Of a stretch of 64,000 nucleotides of DNA, positions 42,671-51,506 are shown piece after piece. The stretch's first letter is position 1. The number at the start of each line of letters is the position of its first letter. The DNA lies in NCBI RefSeq assembly GCF_042646205.1, contig NZ_JBHRTF010000004.1, forward strand, positions 806,001-870,000, read 5' to 3'. This stretch comes from Cellvibrio fontiphilus_A. Its GTDB lineage: Bacteria; Pseudomonadota; Gammaproteobacteria; Pseudomonadales; Cellvibrionaceae. A model generated the notes under the pieces. It had not been told where the DNA came from. It did no database searches and was given only the letters and a program-made list of their open reading frames with translations. Made by a program: the position numbers and the translations under genes.

Positions 42671-43123
42671 CTAGGGGGCGGCTATAGCTGCTTGAAAAAG
42701 TGCTGTATCGCTGTCCGCTGTGCGCAGGCGTTGGCGGTAGTCAGCGTTGTTGAGAGCTCCTGCCAGTGCTGCCAGGGTTTGTAGATGTTCATCATGAGCA
42801 TCTTCGGGTACCAACATTGCAAACAGTATGTCAACCGGTTGTGAATCTATGGCATCAAAATCGATTGGATCTGCCAGTGTGAGCAGCGCGCCTATGGTGC
42901 TATTGCAATTTGCGATGCGACAGTGGGGTATGGCGATGCCGTGCCCTATGCCGGTAGAGCCAAGGCGCTCTCTGCCGATTAGCCGGCGGAAGAGTTCGTC
43001 TGCCTCAATACCCGGAACATCCTGAGCAATAGCGTTAGCTAACAACTCTAGGGCGCGTTTTTTACTGCCGCCCTCAACACCGCAAAGCGTGCGTCCAGGG
43101 GTAATAAGATTTTGAATTTGCAT
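42671..43123 (-). CDS. ptsN: PTS IIA-Ntr regulatory protein
   Basis: PtsN, 150 residues, the phosphate acceptor at the end of the nitrogen PTS. The active His is residue 67 in GIGHGIAIPHCR. The rest follows the EIIA mannitol/fructose-type fold (ADPIDFDAIDSQPVDILFAMLVPEDAHDEHLQTLAALA). It modulates potassium transport, stress and nitrogen functions in other bacteria. It lies between hpf and rapZ with small gaps, consistent with one transcript. Confidence 0.95.
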   Translation of the reverse strand: MQIQNLITPGRTLCGVEGGSKKRALELLANAIAQDVPGIEADELFRRLIGRERLGSTGIGHGIAIPHCRIANCNSTIGALLTLADPIDFDAIDSQPVDILFAMLVPEDAHDEHLQTLAALAGALNNADYRQRLRTADSDTALFQAAIAAP

Positions 43124-43189
43124 GGTAGGTGTGACTAAAAGATTCTATCAATAAGTACGCGGCGAGTCTGACGACCCGCCGCATGATGA

Positions 43190-43480
43190 TTAACGATGGC
43201 TGCGCATCTTTTCTTTGTGCTTAATTAGCTGGCGATCCAGCTTATCTGCCAGGGCATCAATAGCTGCATAGAGATCATCATGGGTTGCATCTGCAAACAA
43301 GTCCTTACCACTTACATGGATAGTGGCCTCTGCTTTCTGAATAAGTTTATCAACGGAGAGGATCACATGGGTGCTGGTAATTCGATCATGGTGGTGACTT
43401 AGACGCTCAATTTTGCTGTTGACGTAGTCTTTTAGTGAATCGGTAACTTCCAAATGATGACCACTAATGTTTATTTGCAT
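43190..43480 (-). CDS. hpf: ribosome hibernation promoting factor (short form)
   Basis: A 96-residue HPF of the short type. It begins MQINISGHHLEVTDSLKDYV and has the basic ribosome-contact helix (EKMRSHR end) plus the HDDLYAAIDALADKLDRQLIKHK block. It binds the decoding centre of idle 70S ribosomes and promotes 100S dimers with RMF. Position directly after rpoN is the conserved arrangement. Confidence 0.95.
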   Translation of the reverse strand: MQINISGHHLEVTDSLKDYVNSKIERLSHHHDRITSTHVILSVDKLIQKAEATIHVSGKDLFADATHDDLYAAIDALADKLDRQLIKHKEKMRSHR

Positions 43481-43587
43481 AGATACTTCCTCTCGATAGA
43501 AACAAAATGGTTGTGATCAGCACAACCTAACAGTTCATCCTTGATTTTCTTCCGAATTAGGTACTGCTTGCCAGTGACAATACTAAG

Positions 43588-45240
43588 TCAAATGGTCTTA
43601 CGTTCGTTTGAAGGTGGAATGTTCAGCGATTCGCGATATTTTGCGATTGTGCGACGCGCCACCTGAATTCCCTGTTCCGCCAATAAGTCGGTAATTTTGC
43701 TATCGCTCAGGGGTTTTTTGGGGTTCTCAGCGCTAACCAGTTTTTTGATAATGGCGCGAATTGCTGTCGATGAGCACTCGCCTCCACTATCGGTACTGAC
43801 GTGGCTGGAGAAAAAGTACTTAAGTTCAAATATACCTTGCGGTGTATGCATATATTTTTGGGTGGTCACACGAGAGATGGTGGACTCATGCATTTCCACT
43901 ATCTCGGCAATGTCATGTAATACCAGCGGTTTCATTGCCTCCGGCCCGTAGTCTAGAAAGCCGCGTTGTTTTTCTACAATACAGCTCGCCACTTTTAATA
44001 GTGTCTCGTTACGGCTCTGTAAGCTTTTTAGAAACCAGCGAGCCTCCTGTAAATTGTCTTTGAGAAAGGTATTGTCGCTACTGGAGTCGGCTCGTTTTAC
44101 CATTGAAGCATAGTTGGCATTGATGCGTAGGCGCGGTGCAATTTCTGGATTTAATTCCACTATCCAGCGACCATCGCGCTTCTCTACAAACACATCAGGA
44201 ACAACATATTCAGTGTCGCCGCTGGCGATAATATCGCCCGGGCGGGGGTTAAGGCTCTGGATAAGGGCTATAGCTTGGCTAAGTTCAGCTTCTTTAAGCT
44301 TGGTGCGGCGCATCAGCTGACGATAATCGCGGCTGCCTAAAATAGGTAGATAGAGCTTGGCGATAAGTTTCGCGGAATCCAGATATGGCGTCTTGGTGTC
44401 AAACTGTTGCAGCTGTACCAGCAGGCATTCCGAAAGATTCTGGCTGCAGACACCGCAGGGATCAAACTGTTGTAAGCGGTGCTGTACCGCTACCACCTCA
44501 TCCAACTCCAGATCTTCCAGATCGTTGCGCATTCCCTCAAATATTTCTTCAATGCTGATTGATAGCATGCCGCTGGGTTCTACGGCATCGATGATGGCCA
44601 TTGCCAGCACCCTATCACGATCAGACATTGGGGTGAGGTTAAGTTGCCACATCAGGTGGTCATAAAGTGAGTCTGTTGCAGCGCGGCGGCTTTCAAAGTC
44701 ACTGTCTTCATTGTCGAAGTTGTTTGAGCTTCCCGCTGCGGAGGTTTGGTAAACGTCATCCCAACTGGTATCTACTGGTAGATCGGAAGGAATGGAGTCG
44801 CTCCAATCGCCACTATCGGCACTAAAACTCTCGCTTTCCCCATAGACATCGCTATCGCTGAATGACTCCCCATCACTAAAGTTATCGCTCTCACCAAAAC
44901 TCTCGGTGTCACTGTAACTAGGCTCGCTAAAGCTATCGCTGGTGGAAGAGGTGAAGCTGTCGCTACTGGAGTAATCATTACTCGTATCGGTGCCGGACTC
45001 GGCAGCAATTTCTTGTTGGCGGTTGTAATCGATTTGATCGTCAGCACTGCCTTCGTAATCACTGCTTTGGCTAGGGGAGTCAAAGCTCTCCTCCATTTCA
45101 AGCATAGGATTTGAATCAAGCGCCTCTTGGATCTCTTGCTGTAAATCCAGGGTTGAAAGCTGCAGGAGGCGAATTGCCTGCTGCAGTTGGGGGGTCATGG
45201 TCAGCTGTTGGCCGAGTTTAAGCTGGAGAGATTGTTTCAT
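43588..45240 (-). CDS. rpoN: RNA polymerase sigma-54 factor
   Basis: RpoN, 550 residues, longer than the ~480 usual in gammaproteobacteria. Region I (1-50) has KLGQQLTMTPQLQQAIRLLQ; the core-binding and HTH domains are normal; the RpoN box is ARRTIAKYRE near the C-terminus. The extra length lies in region II, residues about 51-185, a Ser/Asp/Glu/Phe-rich low-complexity stretch (for example SDSFSEPSYSDTESFGESD). Acidic region II is normal for sigma-54, but this one is unusually long and serine-rich. It heads the hpf-ptsN-rapZ-ptsO group and follows lptB. Confidence 0.96.
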   Translation of the reverse strand: MKQSLQLKLGQQLTMTPQLQQAIRLLQLSTLDLQQEIQEALDSNPMLEMEESFDSPSQSSDYEGSADDQIDYNRQQEIAAESGTDTSNDYSSSDSFTSSTSDSFSEPSYSDTESFGESDNFSDGESFSDSDVYGESESFSADSGDWSDSIPSDLPVDTSWDDVYQTSAAGSSNNFDNEDSDFESRRAATDSLYDHLMWQLNLTPMSDRDRVLAMAIIDAVEPSGMLSISIEEIFEGMRNDLEDLELDEVVAVQHRLQQFDPCGVCSQNLSECLLVQLQQFDTKTPYLDSAKLIAKLYLPILGSRDYRQLMRRTKLKEAELSQAIALIQSLNPRPGDIIASGDTEYVVPDVFVEKRDGRWIVELNPEIAPRLRINANYASMVKRADSSSDNTFLKDNLQEARWFLKSLQSRNETLLKVASCIVEKQRGFLDYGPEAMKPLVLHDIAEIVEMHESTISRVTTQKYMHTPQGIFELKYFFSSHVSTDSGGECSSTAIRAIIKKLVSAENPKKPLSDSKITDLLAEQGIQVARRTIAKYRESLNIPPSNERKTI

Positions 45241-45392
45241 TGTTGTTGCAACAAACCCTTAAATAACACGGTATGGAAAACATCTGTTAAGTGGAGTTTA
45301 GTCAGGGTTTGCGCTTCAAGCAACATGCTTAAGCAAGCTTTATGCCTAGTAGACAAAGAATGTTGCTTGTCAAGTTGTTTCTGCTTTGTTCG

Positions 45393-46118
45393 TCAGAGGC
45401 GGAAGTGCTCGCCCAGATAGACTTCGCGAACCTTGCTGTTGCTCAGCACAGTATCAGCGCTGCCCTCTGCGATTATGTGCCCCTCGCTGACGATGTAGGC
45501 CGTTTCACAGATATCAAGGGTTTCGCGCACATTATGGTCGGTTATCAATACACCTATGCCGCGATCTTTAAGATGGCGAACAATTTCTTTAATGTCATTT
45601 ACAGAAATGGGGTCCACACCGGCAAAGGGTTCATCCAGAAGAATAAACTTGGGGTCTGTGGCCAGTGCGCGTGCGATTTCTACGCGGCGACGTTCGCCCC
45701 CCGAGAGCGCCATACCCAAACTATCTCGGATGTGCGTGATATGAAATTCGCTCAAGAGTGCTTCAAGTTTTTCTGCACGCGCTTTTTGGTCCAAATCCTT
45801 GCGCGTTTCAAGTATCGCCATGATGTTGTCAGCGACAGTGAGTTTGCGAAAGATAGATGCTTCCTGGGGTAAGTAGCCAATACCAGCGCGTGCGCGTCCA
45901 TGGATAGGTAGCTGGGTAATATCCCTGTCATCAATAAGCACGCTACCGTTGTCGGCAGGAACCAAGCCGGCAATCATGTAAAAGCAGGTTGTTTTACCAG
46001 CGCCATTTGGCCCTAACAAACCCACTATGTGACCGCTCTCGACAGTGATCGAAACATCGATAACTACTTTGCGTTTTTTGTAGCTTTTGGCGAGATGACG
46101 CGCGTGCAAACTTGGCAT
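45393..46118 (-). CDS. lptB: LPS export ABC transporter ATPase LptB
   Basis: LptB, 241 residues, the ATPase of the LptB2FGC complex that extracts LPS from the inner membrane. Walker A GPNGAGKTTCF, Q-loop region GIGYLPQEASIFRKL, ABC signature LSGGERRRVEIARAL, Walker B FILLDEPFAGVD, and the switch His in LITDHNVRETL are all intact. It starts 3 bp after the lptA stop, so the lptC-lptA-lptB genes are probably translated from one message. Confidence 0.97.
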   Translation of the reverse strand: MPSLHARHLAKSYKKRKVVIDVSITVESGHIVGLLGPNGAGKTTCFYMIAGLVPADNGSVLIDDRDITQLPIHGRARAGIGYLPQEASIFRKLTVADNIMAILETRKDLDQKARAEKLEALLSEFHITHIRDSLGMALSGGERRRVEIARALATDPKFILLDEPFAGVDPISVNDIKEIVRHLKDRGIGVLITDHNVRETLDICETAYIVSEGHIIAEGSADTVLSNSKVREVYLGEHFRL

Positions 46119-46121
46119 AGG

Positions 46122-46679
46122 TTAATTGCTGCCTGGAGTGAAAGAGGGAGCCTGTGAATCACTTGCGGAGCCAGATTTTGGGGGGATGACAATTTCAATC
46201 CGCTGACCTTCACCTGCGGTGTTGCCTTCGGCTTTCATGACTTCTTTAACCAAGTCATAGTTAATGTGTGGGCCGCTCATGACGGCGCCATTTTGCTCGA
46301 CGGATGCATCTTCGACCAGAAGCAAGTGCTCATTGCTGGGTGTGTAAGTAATTTGTTTGGCCGCGGCGGTAACTATCCCCTGTGTTTCTTCAGGTTGTTG
46401 TTGGAATTTAGCCGGGTTACCTGTAGCAACCATTTTTTCAACGCCACCGTCAGCGTTGGTGTGAATGATGATTGAATCGGCTTTGATGGTGAGGGAGCCT
46501 TGGCGGATTTCTACTGAGCCGGTATAGGTGGCTACCCCATTTTTCTGGTCAACGGTTAGGTTGTCTGCGGAGCCACGGATGGTTTCGTTTTTGTCGCTGG
46601 GTAATGCCCAAGCTGCGCCAGCACTGAGTAAAACAGTGACCAGGCCAAGCAACCTGAAAGTGGATTTAACGTGGTTCAT
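46122..46679 (-). CDS. lptA: LPS transport periplasmic protein LptA
   Basis: LptA, 185 residues, a periplasmic beta-jelly-roll bridge protein. Signal peptide LLGLVTVLLSAGAAWA (cleavage about residue 26). The OstA-like domain is clear: IRGSADNLTVDQKNGVATYTGSVEIRQG, then ADSIIIHTNADG and AEGNTAGEGQRIEIVIPPKSG. It overlaps the lptC end by 14 bp and is followed by lptB. The C-terminus is a short Ser/Pro-rich tail. Confidence 0.95.
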   Translation of the reverse strand: MNHVKSTFRLLGLVTVLLSAGAAWALPSDKNETIRGSADNLTVDQKNGVATYTGSVEIRQGSLTIKADSIIIHTNADGGVEKMVATGNPAKFQQQPEETQGIVTAAAKQITYTPSNEHLLLVEDASVEQNGAVMSGPHINYDLVKEVMKAEGNTAGEGQRIEIVIPPKSGSASDSQAPSFTPGSN

Positions 46680-47277
46680 AAACAGCCTTGACTTGTGACT
46701 TTAATTGGAACTGACTGTTGGTAAAGTCAGCTTCCATGCCTTCGGCCGTCATCTGACCCTTGGCGCTGCGCATCTTAACAGCTTTGTCTGTGCGCGCGAA
46801 TTGTGTCTTGGGTAGCAAATCCAGCTTGCTGGTAGATATGCGCACCAAGCCGTTGGATGACGTTTGTTGTTGAATTTCTACATCGTTCAGAAGTTGAATT
46901 AATTCACCATTCATTTGGCTTTTACCCTCCCTTGCATTGACTATCCAGGGTGCAGTTGGGTCTTCATCAAAAAACTCCATCGTAGGGCTTTCGATCATGG
47001 TGTAGTCATGTTCCGATGGGCTCTCTGTATCTTTTTGAAAATGAGTGATTTGCGGTGTGGTAAGGCGATAGCGCAGATTGCCTGAGGTGCCGTATTCGCG
47101 GGTTTCCACGCTGGTCATGTAATATTGTGGAAAGCCGCCGCTAGCATATGGGTCTGGTCTTGGGTCATCTTTATGACGCAGGGAAAATGCAAAGAAAAAC
47201 ACCAGCATAGCCATTGCAACTATCCATGGCACTGGAACCTGTTGGTGAATTTGCTGGATTCGATCGACTAGTCTCAT
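46666..47277 (-). CDS. lptC: LPS export protein LptC
   Basis: LptC, 203 residues, a bitopic inner-membrane protein that passes LPS from LptFG to LptA. I start at the ATG at 47277 (MRLVDRIQQIHQ), which places one membrane helix at residues about 16-33 (WIVAMAMLVFFFAFSLRH). The periplasmic domain has PQYYMTSVETREYGTSGNLRYRL and later SNGLVRISTSKLDLLPKTQFARTD and KGQMTAEGMEADFTNSQFQL. An extended in-frame N-terminus would overlap kdsC and is not supported. One bp separates it from the kdsC stop. Confidence 0.93.
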   Translation of the reverse strand: MRLVDRIQQIHQQVPVPWIVAMAMLVFFFAFSLRHKDDPRPDPYASGGFPQYYMTSVETREYGTSGNLRYRLTTPQITHFQKDTESPSEHDYTMIESPTMEFFDEDPTAPWIVNAREGKSQMNGELIQLLNDVEIQQQTSSNGLVRISTSKLDLLPKTQFARTDKAVKMRSAKGQMTAEGMEADFTNSQFQLKSQVKAVYEPR

Positions 47278-47278
47278 C

Positions 47279-47818
47279 TTACGCAGAGGATCCGTGCAGG
47301 TAGGCGCCCAGCGCCTTATCGTATGTATTTTGTGCTTGCATAAGTAAGTCGCAGGCGGCTCGTACTGCCCCCTCTCCACCACGTTCACGACTTTGCCAGT
47401 GCGCGCGTTCTACGACACTGAAATGGGCATTGGCAACTGTAAGTGCAAGACCAATGCGAGTCATAACTGTCAGGTCTGGCCAGTCATCTCCCATGAATGC
47501 AATTTCATGCAATGCATAGCTGTGTTCCCGCAGGATTTCCTGCAGCGCTTCCCATTTGTCCTCGCGGCCCTGAACGAGAATATCAATCCCTAAGTCCCGC
47601 GCGCGCCGTGCCACTAAATCACTGGTGCGCCCAGTGATAATGCCAACTTTGACACCGGTTTTTTGCAGGGCTTTGATGCCCTGTCCATCGAGCGTATTAA
47701 ATGCCTTGAACTCATCGCCGCTATTGTTGAAAAACAGCCGCCCGTCGGTCAGCACTCCATCCACATCCAATAGCAGGAGTTTGATTTGCGCAGCGCGCTC
47801 CCGTAGTTCAGCATTCAT
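47279..47818 (-). CDS. kdsC: 3-deoxy-D-manno-octulosonate 8-phosphate phosphatase
   Basis: KdsC, 179 residues from the ATG at 47818 (MNAELRERAAQ); an in-frame TTG upstream overlaps the kdsD stop and is unlikely. HAD-superfamily motifs: LLLLDVDGVLTDGRL (nucleophile Asp), ITGRTSDLV, and FMGDDWPDLTVM. It makes Kdo for LPS. The C-terminal tail is longer than the tightest family members. It belongs to the kdsD-kdsC-lptC run. Confidence 0.95.
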   Translation of the reverse strand: MNAELRERAAQIKLLLLDVDGVLTDGRLFFNNSGDEFKAFNTLDGQGIKALQKTGVKVGIITGRTSDLVARRARDLGIDILVQGREDKWEALQEILREHSYALHEIAFMGDDWPDLTVMTRIGLALTVANAHFSVVERAHWQSRERGGEGAVRAACDLLMQAQNTYDKALGAYLHGSSA

Positions 47819-47853
47819 CTTTTTCGTTCCAGGTCCAATTATTGCTGCAGTTA

Positions 47854-48825
47854 TCAAATGATACCGGCGCGTAGCAAATCATTAATTTTTACGACACCAA
47901 CCAACTGTTTTTGTTCGTTGTGCACCAGTAGTACGTTTATCTTGGCTTCCTCCATAACCGCCAAGGCTTCTGCGGCGAGGGTATTGTCGCGCAGCATTTT
48001 GGGGGTCGTATTCATCAAGTCACCCACTTTGGCGCTGCGCACATCAATTCCCCGATCAATACTGCGGCGCAAGTCGCCATCAGTAAATATGCCGAGTAGC
48101 TCGTGGGCATTACTCATGACGGTTGTCATGCCAAATCCTTTTTCTGACATAACCATCAAAGCATCCAATAAAGGGGTGTCGGGAGATACATGGGGAATAT
48201 CACTACCGGTGTGCATGACGTCACCAAGGCGTAGTAATAGTTTGCGTCCCAGTGCTCCTCCAGGGTGAGAGAAGGCAAAATCTTCAGCAGTAAAGCCGCG
48301 AGCCTCTAGCAGGGCAATGGCAAGTGCATCCCCCATCACCAGCGTGGCTGTAGTGCTGGAGGTGGGAGCCAGATCCAGCGGGCAGGCTTCATGCTCTACG
48401 CTGATATCCAAATTGACCTCTGCCACCTCGCCAAGAGTGGATTGGGGATTGGCTGTCATGCTGATTATTTTAATGCCTGCCCGCTTGAGCAAGGGGAGCA
48501 GGGTAATTACCTCTTTGGAACTGCCAGAGTAGGAAATGGCCAGCACCAGATCATTTTTGGCGATCATGCCCAAATCGCCATGGCTGGCTTCTGCGGGATG
48601 TACAAAAAAAGCCGGGGTGCCGGTACTTGCAAGAGTGGCGGCGATTTTTTTGCCAATATGACCGGATTTGCCTATGCCGGTGACTATGACTCTACCGCTG
48701 CACTCCATAATCAGTTCACAGGCGCGGCTGAAACCTTCGCCAATACGGCCATCCAGTGCGCTTACTGCCTCTGCTTCAAGCCGTATAGTGCGCCGTGCAG
48801 AGCTTGGATAATCGAAGCTGGTCAT
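47854..48825 (-). CDS. kdsD: D-arabinose 5-phosphate isomerase
   Basis: KdsD, 323 residues, which makes arabinose-5-phosphate for Kdo synthesis. A SIS domain (VTGIGKSGHIGKKIAATLASTGTPAFFVHPAEASHGDLG, residues about 49-90; SYSGSSKEV) is followed by two CBS domains (about 205-320). LALEARGFTAEDFAFSHPGGALGRKLLLRL is the diagnostic linker block. It heads the kdsD-kdsC-lptC-lptA-lptB-rpoN series on the minus strand. Confidence 0.96.
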   Translation of the reverse strand: MTSFDYPSSARRTIRLEAEAVSALDGRIGEGFSRACELIMECSGRVIVTGIGKSGHIGKKIAATLASTGTPAFFVHPAEASHGDLGMIAKNDLVLAISYSGSSKEVITLLPLLKRAGIKIISMTANPQSTLGEVAEVNLDISVEHEACPLDLAPTSSTTATLVMGDALAIALLEARGFTAEDFAFSHPGGALGRKLLLRLGDVMHTGSDIPHVSPDTPLLDALMVMSEKGFGMTTVMSNAHELLGIFTDGDLRRSIDRGIDVRSAKVGDLMNTTPKMLRDNTLAAEALAVMEEAKINVLLVHNEQKQLVGVVKINDLLRAGII

Positions 48826-49126
48826 ATCAAGATTCCAAAGAGAAGGGCTGCATTATAACGGCCATCTTTCACAAGGCGAGTGGGGGTGTGTCTTTTTTGC
48901 GGGTATGCGGTTATCCCGATATTGGTGAAATGTTATAGTGCGCACCGCAAAAGACCTGAATAAGCTTCAGGTTAAATTTAACTTTCCTTTGGTTTAATAA
49001 GTCGCCTCAATAAATACCTTGCACGAGAATGGCACCATAAGGGGGTAGTGTTGTCCGATCATCTGTTGCCCAGGCTTACTCAGCCCGGCCAACCAGTTCA
49101 TTTTTCTCAATATGGAAGGTTTTACA
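48826..49126. other. gene-free stretch between kdsD and mlaC
   Basis: About 300 bp between divergent genes, in the place where mlaF-mlaE-mlaD (and often a calcium/sodium antiporter gene) sit in many relatives. No coding remnant of those genes is visible to me. It must carry the two divergent promoters; a TATAGT at about 48931 could be a -10, unconfirmed. Confidence 0.5.
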
Positions 49127-49744
49127 ATGAAATATGTGTTCACCAATCTATCTCGTTTTGTTCTGGGAATGTTATTGCTGCTCGGATTCCAGATATCACA
49201 GGCTGCCGATGCCACTCAGAGTCCTCAGATAATTGTTGAAACCGTCGCGCAGGAGCTGTTTGGTCTGGTTAAGACTAAAAATACTGACAAGATGGCTGAT
49301 GAGGTTTATTTCAAGCAAGTTGAAAAGGCGCTTGAGGAAGTGGTGAATTTCCCTTTTATTGCTGCATCAGTAATGGGTAAGGCTGCATACTCCAAGGCTA
49401 CTCCGGCACAGCGTGAACAGTTCCAAAAAGTCTTTAAAGACGGCATGGTCAAATCGCTTGGTAAGGGTGTTTTGGGTTATGCCGACAGCAAGGTTGTGAT
49501 TGCGGGGGTGGATGACAGTAACCCCAACCGTCAGGTGGTCAAACAGGAAGTGTCGGCCGACGGCGCTACCCATAAGCTGAACTACACCATGCGCAAGGAA
49601 AAATCAGGCGAGTGGAAATTGATCAACGTGGTGCTCAATGGCGTAAACCTGGGTCAATCGTTCAGTGGTCAATTCAAGGCGAGCCTTAAAAAATACAACG
49701 GTGATATCGATAAAGTGATCGCCAATTGGTTGGCTGATGCATAA
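49127..49744 (+). CDS. mlaC: phospholipid-binding protein MlaC
   Basis: MlaC (Ttg2D), 205 residues, a periplasmic carrier that moves phospholipids between MlaA at the outer membrane and the MlaFEDB complex. Start ATG 49127 follows GGAAGG; signal peptide through ISQAAD (about residue 27). The tail carries the family pattern (FPFIAASVMGKAAYSKATPAQREQFQKVFKD, VKQEVSADGATHKLNYTMRKEKSGEWKLINVVLNGVNLGQSF). The usual partners mlaF, mlaE, mlaD and mlaB are not adjacent: ibaG follows directly. They may be elsewhere in the genome. Confidence 0.94.
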   Translation: MKYVFTNLSRFVLGMLLLLGFQISQAADATQSPQIIVETVAQELFGLVKTKNTDKMADEVYFKQVEKALEEVVNFPFIAASVMGKAAYSKATPAQREQFQKVFKDGMVKSLGKGVLGYADSKVVIAGVDDSNPNRQVVKQEVSADGATHKLNYTMRKEKSGEWKLINVVLNGVNLGQSFSGQFKASLKKYNGDIDKVIANWLADA

Positions 49745-49768
49745 CCGGATCTGTAGTTAGCCAATCGA

Positions 49769-49798
49769 CAAAACCCCCGGCCTGCGCTGGGGGTTTTG
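49769..49798 (+). terminator. terminator after mlaC
   Basis: AAAACCCCC and GGGGGTTTT arms enclose an inner GC/CGC pairing, ending in TTTT. It lies between mlaC and ibaG. Confidence 0.8.
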
Positions 49799-49894
49799 CT
49801 TTGCAGTGCCGGATTTTCGGATGCGATATGGGCGACATTCCGGTAAACTTCGCGCCTTATTTCTGATTACAGCCCTTCTTAATCGAGTAATTCT

Positions 49895-50143
49895 ATGCAA
49901 GCTGAACAAATCAAAGCGCTGATTGAAAGCCAAATCCCGGATTGCGATGTCAAATCGGTCGATGTCATGGGTGATCATATAGGTCTGGTGGTCGTAAGCC
50001 CTGCATTTGCCGGTTTGACCCCTGTTAAAAAGCAGCAGTTGGTGTTGTCGACCTTGAGTGCGCAATTTGCTGACCGCAGCATCCACGCGGTGGATTACAT
50101 CAAATCCTTCACGCCCGAACAGTGGCAACAGCAGCAACAGTAA
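49895..50143 (+). CDS. ibaG: BolA-family protein IbaG
   Basis: An 82-residue BolA-like protein of the IbaG (YrbA) type, encoded as usual just before murA. BolA/IbaG proteins bind [2Fe-2S] clusters with monothiol glutaredoxins and are linked to acid response. The fold is recognisable from IKALIESQIPDCDVKSVDVMGDHIGLVVVSPAFAGLTPVKKQQLV and RSIHAVDYIKSFTPEQW. The C-terminal Gln run (HWQQQQQ-type) is unusual but short. Confidence 0.93.
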   Translation: MQAEQIKALIESQIPDCDVKSVDVMGDHIGLVVVSPAFAGLTPVKKQQLVLSTLSAQFADRSIHAVDYIKSFTPEQWQQQQQ

Positions 50144-50212
50144 CGTCTCCGGCTTGAAGTCGGCATTGGCTGGCTCGGGCCTCTTTTTTCTCTTCTTTGT
50201 TTTCAGGGTTGT

Positions 50213-51478
50213 ATGGATAAGTTTTTGATTAACAGTAGCGGTCCACTGACGGGCGAGCTGCGAATTTCCGGTTCCAAAAATGCAGGTTTGCCGCTGTTGG
50301 CGGCGACAATTTTGGCCGATTCCGAAGTGCGCTTGAGCAATGTTCCGCACTTGAAAGACATGACTACCATGGTGCAGTTGCTGCGCACCCTCGGCCTGAC
50401 CATTGAGATTCAGGGCGAGCATGTGGTGATTGTGGACCCCAATACCATCAACTCCTACACCGCGTCTTACGAGCTGGTAAAAACCATGCGCGCATCGATT
50501 CTGGTGCTTGGGCCATTGCTTGCGCGCTACGGCGAAGCCAATGTGTCTTTCCCGGGGGGGTGTGCAATTGGTTCGCGCCCGGTGGATATCCATTTACGCG
50601 GCCTTGAAGCCATGGGGGCGATTATCGAAATCGATGGTGGTTATATCCGTGCTCGCTCAAATGGCCGCTTGAAAGGCTGCCATTTCCTGATGGATATGGT
50701 CACCGTTGGCGGCACTGAAAACCTGCTGATGGCCGCGGTATTGGCTGAAGGCAAAACCGTATTGGAAAACGCGGCGCGCGAACCTGAGATTGTTGACCTT
50801 GCCAATATGCTGGTTGCTATGGGCGCGAAAATCGAAGGTATAGGTACATCGACCCTGACAGTTCATGGCGTTGATAAACTGCACGGTTGCGAATACAGCG
50901 TGATGCCTGACCGTATCGAAACCGGCACCTATCTGGTTGCCGCTGCAGCGACTCGTGGCAAGATTAAATTGACCAATACCCGCGCCGACATTCTTGAAGC
51001 CGTGTTATTGAAGTTGCAGGAAGCGGGCGCGGATATCACCACTGGTGAAGACTGGATCGCGCTGGATATGCACGGCAAGCGCCCGAAAGCAGTTAGCTTG
51101 AAAACGGCTCCTTACCCGGCATTCCCTACAGATATGCAATCGCAATTTATGGCAATGAATGCGGTCGCTGAAGGTATCAGCCACATCACCGAAACGATTT
51201 TTGAAAATCGCCTGGTACAGGTTGCCGAATTGAACCGTATGGGTGCGCATATCGAACTTGAACACAATACGGCGATTGTTACGGGTGTTGAGCGTTTAAA
51301 AGCGGCACCAGTAATGGCATCTGACCTGCGCGCCTCGGCAAGTTTGGTGATTGCCGGTTTGGTGGCGGATGGTGAGACCCTGATCGACCGCATTTACCAC
51401 ATCGATCGCGGTTACGAAGCTATCGAGCAGAAATTCCAAAGCCTCGGTGCCAGTGTGCGCCGTGTTAAGGGTTCATAA
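50213..51478 (+). CDS. murA: UDP-N-acetylglucosamine 1-carboxyvinyltransferase
   Basis: MurA, 421 residues, the first committed enzyme of peptidoglycan synthesis. It adds enolpyruvate to UDP-GlcNAc. The fosfomycin-binding Cys is in FPGGCAIGSRPVDIHL (residue about 117). ISGSKNAGLPLLAATIL near the N-terminus (catalytic Lys), TNTRADILEAVLLKLQEAGA and AFPTDMQSQFMAMNAVA are typical. The start ATG at 50213 is near TTTCAGGG. It is followed by hisG 29 bp downstream, the arrangement seen in many gammaproteobacteria. Confidence 0.97.
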   Translation: MDKFLINSSGPLTGELRISGSKNAGLPLLAATILADSEVRLSNVPHLKDMTTMVQLLRTLGLTIEIQGEHVVIVDPNTINSYTASYELVKTMRASILVLGPLLARYGEANVSFPGGCAIGSRPVDIHLRGLEAMGAIIEIDGGYIRARSNGRLKGCHFLMDMVTVGGTENLLMAAVLAEGKTVLENAAREPEIVDLANMLVAMGAKIEGIGTSTLTVHGVDKLHGCEYSVMPDRIETGTYLVAAAATRGKIKLTNTRADILEAVLLKLQEAGADITTGEDWIALDMHGKRPKAVSLKTAPYPAFPTDMQSQFMAMNAVAEGISHITETIFENRLVQVAELNRMGAHIELEHNTAIVTGVERLKAAPVMASDLRASASLVIAGLVADGETLIDRIYHIDRGYEAIEQKFQSLGASVRRVKGS

Positions 51479-51506
51479 GCGCAAAGGTATAAAAAAGGTA
51501 AAACCC

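Noticed and set aside
43697..45120. Several open frames antisense to rpoN, including Ser-rich and Thr/Val-rich products.
   Set aside because: They are reflections of the low-complexity codons of rpoN and have no independent support.
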